From Candidatus Melainabacteria bacterium (GTDB taxonomy: Bacteria > Cyanobacteriota > Vampirovibrionia > Obscuribacterales > Obscuribacteraceae), in the NCBI GenBank assembly GCA_003153555.1, contig PLZS01000088.1, positions 1-64,000 on the forward strand: a stretch of 64,000 bases of DNA, in the 5' to 3' direction. Position numbers and translations under genes: made by a program. The notes under the pieces are model-generated. The model worked only from the letters and a program-made list of their open reading frames with translations, did not search any database and was not told the DNA's origin. Positions 60,966 to 64,000 of this stretch are shown piece after piece. Each line of letters begins with the position of its first letter. Position 1 is the stretch's first letter.

Positions 60966-61817
60966 TTAGAGGGCGCCTTGGGCCGGTAGTCTTAAATATT
61001 TCCGTGACCATTTGAGTGATCCTGGTCTGCCCATAACAACTGATGTGGCATGTTTTATCGTATCGGCAGGGAAAGCAAGATGGTCACAATCCAACGAACC
61101 GACGTCCAAATTGTTACCAAGAGCGATCGCGGCTGGACCGGCTGTATCCCAGGTTTTCAACTTGCCTGATAGATGAACGAAAATGTCAGCGCTATCTTCC
61201 AAAACCTTGGCTACTTTCAAACCAATACTGCCGCCTTTAACGAGCACCACTTTCGGATGTTCTTTAACCCATGGATGAGATGTTCGATCGCGATAGCCCA
61301 TAATCACTCGCGCTGGTGCTTCCTGATCAAGCTGGGGTAGCGGCTTGAACCTAACAGCGTCTGAGTTTAATTGTTTTTTCCAGGCACCATATCCAGGGCC
61401 ACCATAATAAATCGTCATGTTGGCAGGGGCAAATACCCAGCCAAAGATCGGCTTCAGATCAACAACCAATCCGATCATTACGGACCACTGTCCATCATTC
61501 TTTATGTAATTGTCGGTGCCATCGATCGGGTCGACGAGCCAGACACGTGAAGCGCCTTTGCTGGAGGAATGCACGTCATCTTCTTCCGATACGATCGTGT
61601 CATCTGGAAAGCGATTGGTCAGAACTCGCACGATTAATCGAGAAAGTTCGAAATCAGCGGCAGTAACGCGATCTTGAGGACCCGTTTTTTCCTGGATTTC
61701 TACTCCTTCTCTCATGCTGGCTGCGAGAATTCCGGCTTCCTGTGCAAGTTCGCAAACGAACACAATGTCGTCTTGCGATAATCCATCAACCTCTGTCACT
61801 GCTGGTACCAATTTCAC
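60966..61817 (-). CDS. Inositol-monophosphatase-family phosphatase (CysQ/IMPase-like)
   Basis: Mg-dependent, Li-sensitive phosphatase fold. VSEEDD (Glu78/79), WLVDPIDGTDNY (Asp96, Asp99, Asp102) and WDTAGPAA are the metal motifs. The substrate is either inositol/sugar phosphate or 3'-phosphoadenosine 5'-phosphate. Coupling to an RNase (rnd) suggests the CysQ/PAP role, since PAP inhibits exoribonucleases; this is inference. It is the first gene of the pair and starts 12 bp after the YbjN gene's stop, so three genes may be co-transcribed. Confidence 0.88.
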   Translation of the reverse strand: MKLVPAVTEVDGLSQDDIVFVCELAQEAGILAASMREGVEIQEKTGPQDRVTAADFELSRLIVRVLTNRFPDDTIVSEEDDVHSSSKGASRVWLVDPIDGTDNYIKNDGQWSVMIGLVVDLKPIFGWVFAPANMTIYYGGPGYGAWKKQLNSDAVRFKPLPQLDQEAPARVIMGYRDRTSHPWVKEHPKVVLVKGGSIGLKVAKVLEDSADIFVHLSGKLKTWDTAGPAAIALGNNLDVGSLDCDHLAFPADTIKHATSVVMGRPGSLKWSRKYLRLPAQGAL

Positions 61818-61829
61818 TATGTATTATGT

Positions 61830-62324
61830 CTAACGTGCCTGAGATGCTCTTTGATTTGGATCAGCATCTTCCGAATACATTCGTGCATGAAATTCGTCTG
61901 CCAGTTTATTATCCAAAAGGTCGGCAACGTATGCCGCGTTCCATACTAACTCTTCCAGCTCTGTTTGCATGAGTCCCACAGTTGGTCGTTGAGAGACCAC
62001 CAAAACGATGTCTCCGTGAGTCGCGAGAGCACAGCTGGTCAGGTTGGTGTTTATGTCTAGCAACCGATGAAAGAAAGCCTCTTTATTGTGTTCGGGCACG
62101 AACACCAGCGGACTCGTTATTCTCAAGACCGCCCCATTGGGAGCGTCCTGAACAAAAATATAAATCTTGGCGCTTCCCTCGGTCAACCACCAACCGTACC
62201 CGTCAGAACCGGTTAACTGATGATCATGGGCATCCAGACCGCGGTGCTGGTAATAAGTTTCAACCATGGCGACTGCTTCATCCGCTAGCCCTCTACTGAC
62301 TTTTTGCGTACCGAACAGACCCAT
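61830..62324 (-). CDS. YbjN-domain protein
   Basis: 164 residues with a YbjN/secretion-chaperone-like fold (AVAMVETYYQHRGLDAHDHQLTGSDGYGWWLTEGSAKIYIFVQD, LLDINTNLTSCALATHGDIVLVVSQRP). These proteins are cytoplasmic and often act as chaperones or stress factors of uncertain function. ATG 62324 is chosen because AGGA lies about eight bases upstream; the in-frame start two codons earlier is weaker. It leads a likely operon with the IMPase and rnd genes. Confidence 0.78.
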   Translation of the reverse strand: MGLFGTQKVSRGLADEAVAMVETYYQHRGLDAHDHQLTGSDGYGWWLTEGSAKIYIFVQDAPNGAVLRITSPLVFVPEHNKEAFFHRLLDINTNLTSCALATHGDIVLVVSQRPTVGLMQTELEELVWNAAYVADLLDNKLADEFHARMYSEDADPNQRASQAR

Positions 62325-62644
62325 GAGCAAATCCTTTTATATGTTAGTCCAGCCAACCATCCAAAGTATACCGGGAACGTCCGTTTTAACTGCTAGGGCT
62401 GTCTAATTTTGGAGATTCTTCCTGATCTTCGTCGGCGGGTACAGCTTGCTGAGCGGCTGTGTACATCTGGACAGGCTGCGACGTATCGAAAAATTAAGGG
62501 TCATTAAGCTTCGCTGTCCGCTTTACGACCTGCCAGGGCTGGCACTACCGGCATTATCGCCTGTGTAATTTTTTTGCAACGGAAGATAGTCACCCTCGGT
62601 GATAGACAGTTGATGACCATGATAAGATACTCAATCGCAGCTAT
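62325..62644. other. Interval between the YbjN gene and tRNA-Asn
   Basis: Apart from the short frame at 62386-62466 I see nothing convincing. It probably holds the YbjN promoter and the tRNA promoter; TTGCAACGG at about 62572 may be a -35-like element. Confidence 0.35.
62386..62466 (-). CDS. Possible short ORF or gene remnant
   Basis: A 26-codon frame (MYTAAQQAVPADEDQEES...) with a tail-like, acidic, Ala/Pro/Asp composition; the frame stays open upstream of the ATG for nine more codons without a start. It could be the surviving C-terminus of a lost gene, or a coincidence. No ribosome binding site is seen. Confidence 0.2.
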   Translation of the reverse strand: MYTAAQQAVPADEDQEESPKLDSPSS

Positions 62645-62716
62645 TCCCGAGTAGCGCAGCGGTAGCGCAGTTGACTGTTAATCAATTGGTCGCTGGTTCG
62701 AATCCAGCCTCGGGAG
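62645..62716 (+). tRNA. tRNA-Asn (GTT anticodon)
   Basis: Acceptor arms TCCCGAG (62645-62651) and CTCGGGA (62709-62715) pair perfectly, with discriminator G at 62716. The D arm GCGC..AGCGGTA..GCGC, the anticodon stem TTGA/TCAA with loop CTGTTAA (anticodon GTT), and the T arm GCTGGTTCGAATCCAGC are all present. CCA is not encoded. A terminator follows 12 bases later. Confidence 0.97.
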
Positions 62717-62727
62717 TTTATTCATCG

Positions 62728-62759
62728 ATGCGGCCTCTTAAGGGGCCGCATTGTTTTTT
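62728..62759 (+). terminator. Terminator behind tRNA-Asn
   Basis: ATGCGGCC and GGCCGCAT pair across a TCTTAAGG loop, followed by TGTTTTTT. Confidence 0.92.
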
Positions 62760-62870
62760 GAGATTGTTATTGATTCCTTTGATAAAACAGTAGTCTCCCG
62801 CATATGGAACAACTATTTCTAGCACCAAATAAGGTGCCTAAATTTGAAGAGTGATCTATAAGAGTGAACT

Positions 62871-64000
62871 TCATCGACCAGCATTCATTCCCGACTTGCT
62901 GCTAGTTCGCGAAACATCCTTCGCTACCGTAAACCAGAACTCACTGCCTCCGGCGGCCCGGTTGCGTACGCCGATTTCGCCATGATGTCCTTCAATAATC
63001 AATTTACAGATTGCCAGTCCTAGTCCTGTCCCACCTTCGTTTGTCTGTTTGCTACCAGGGGCGTTCTCAAAGGGAGCGAAAACAGTTTGTTGAAACTCTT
63101 TGGGCACTCCTGGTCCGTCATCCAACACTGCTACTTCAATGTTCTGATCGTGTTCAGTGCAGCGCACTAACACGACTCCTGAAGGTGGGGAATATCGGAT
63201 CGCGTTAGCAAGCAAATTGATCAGCATTTGCATCAGTTTTTCCTGATCACCGATGACGAATTGTGATGTGCGCACAGTTTCAAGAACAATACCTTTGGGC
63301 TCCGCAAGCGCCTTCACTTCTCTGAATGCCTCTGAGACAACGTCATCTATAGCGACAGACCCAAGTTCGAACTGCATCTTGCCGGCATCTAACTTTTCAA
63401 AATCCAAAAGGTCATTGATCATTGCGATTAATCGATCAACCGTTTTTTCCGCACCCTGCAGATCGCGTATTACACCTTCGGAGACCGAACCAAGAGCGCC
63501 GCTTTGCACTAAAGCGATAGAGCTGGCAACGGACATGAGCGGAGTGCGCAGGTCGTGACTGATCATGCCGATAAAGTCTTGTTTCAACCTTTCAACGTTT
63601 TTGTGCTCTGTAACATCTCCGACCACGCAGAATAGACTGCCGTCTGACTCTGACCAAAATGTAGACCACGACGTGTCAATGATCCGCTCCTCGAGAGTCT
63701 TAAGCCTCAACTCAAATTGATTCCCAGTCTCACTCGCGAACGACTTGTTGATCTGCTCGTCAGCAATTGCACAGTCTTCCGAAATCACTAAATCGATCAC
63801 CGATTTACCGATCAGTTCACTGGGCTCACAACCAAGTAATCGAAGTGAAAATCGGTTGGCGCGTTCAAAATATCCATTTCGATCAATAGAGCAAACGAGA
63901 TCGGCTGCATTATCAATTAAAGCTCGAGCCCGCAGGAGAGCGTCTTCAATCGCCCGATCCATAGCGTGGAAGACTTGATCTACTCTTGCCACTTCGTCAG
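62871..64000 (-). CDS. PAS sensor histidine kinase, 5' end outside the window
   Basis: The frame is open to the window edge; its first visible residues DEVARVDQVFHAMDRAIEDA look like the end of a HAMP domain, so a membrane sensor part lies beyond. A PAS domain follows (LIDNAADLVCSIDRNGYFERANRF), then the kinase core: ISHDLRTPL with the phosphorylated His, NLLANAIRYSP (N box), DDGPGVP (G1) and GGTGLGLAI (G2). All boxes are intact. No response regulator gene is in view. The ATP-binding end terminates near 62871, downstream of the tRNA. Confidence 0.93.
   Translation of the reverse strand, partial: DEVARVDQVFHAMDRAIEDALLRARALIDNAADLVCSIDRNGYFERANRFSLRLLGCEPSELIGKSVIDLVISEDCAIADEQINKSFASETGNQFELRLKTLEERIIDTSWSTFWSESDGSLFCVVGDVTEHKNVERLKQDFIGMISHDLRTPLMSVASSIALVQSGALGSVSEGVIRDLQGAEKTVDRLIAMINDLLDFEKLDAGKMQFELGSVAIDDVVSEAFREVKALAEPKGIVLETVRTSQFVIGDQEKLMQMLINLLANAIRYSPPSGVVLVRCTEHDQNIEVAVLDDGPGVPKEFQQTVFAPFENAPGSKQTNEGGTGLGLAICKLIIEGHHGEIGVRNRAAGGSEFWFTVAKDVSRTSSKSGMNAGR

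Overview
The window is a gene-dense bacterial chromosome segment with about 53 protein genes on both strands, one tRNA-Asn, and no rRNA, IS element, prophage or CRISPR array that I can see. It mixes diderm-style envelope genes (a LytM peptidase with coiled coil, two S41 PDZ proteases, a TonB-type C-terminal domain), a zinc-ribbon Ser/Thr kinase, a PATAN/DUF4388 protein and many exported proteins of unknown family. Together with moderate GC this suggests a poorly studied environmental diderm, perhaps near the non-photosynthetic cyanobacterial relatives (Vampirovibrionophyceae/Obscuribacterales). That placement is inference; no marker gene in the window proves it.

Layout. 0-13 kb: a Tat-exported Fe/Mn superoxide dismutase, a membrane trypsin-like protease, a sigma-like/helix-hairpin-helix protein followed by an unknown protein, two zinc-ribbon proteins (one a Ser/Thr kinase), an exported subtilase, a PH-like membrane protein, an acyl-CoA thioesterase and a cobalamin adenosyltransferase. 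13-27 kb: prephenate dehydratase, S41 protease, LPG-synthase-type membrane protein, CCA-adding enzyme, a small conserved protein, a PATAN plus degenerate GGDEF protein, a LytM peptidase, an aldehyde dehydrogenase/NanE pair, and a TPR-rhomboid protease. 27-39 kb: an accessory-looking stretch of exported or membrane proteins of unknown function, including a TPR protein, a large HExxH protein, an SGNH hydrolase, a DUF1345-like membrane protein, small secreted N-rich and K/E/A-rich proteins, and an MFS exporter with a C-terminal ABM-like domain. 39-48 kb: central metabolism, with sdhCAB of the mycobacterial Sdh1 type and aconitase, beside a second copy of the small conserved protein, a GNAT acetyltransferase and an alpha/beta hydrolase. 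48-64 kb: a coupled S41 protease/phosphatase pair, an AmpG-like MFS with an aldo/keto reductase, gluconokinase, an exported Pro/Gly-rich protein, a HEAT-repeat protein, a ribbon-helix-helix protein, a divergent lumazine-synthase-fold protein with an Arg/Lys-rich tail coupled to exonuclease III, acyl-CoA dehydrogenase, an IMPase/RNase D pair, a YbjN protein, tRNA-Asn, and the end of a PAS sensor kinase that runs off the window.

The genes fit aerobic heterotrophy: TCA cycle, acyl-CoA oxidation, oxidative-stress defence and aromatic amino acid synthesis, with heavy investment in envelope proteolysis. The observations I would pursue first are the lumazine-synthase-like protein with a basic tail whose stop codon overlaps the exonuclease III start, the sigma-like protein fused to three HhH motifs, and several intergenic motifs shared between distant loci: a 19-bp box with a GCAGC/GCTGC hairpin, an 18-bp palindrome, and a 10-mer found four times.
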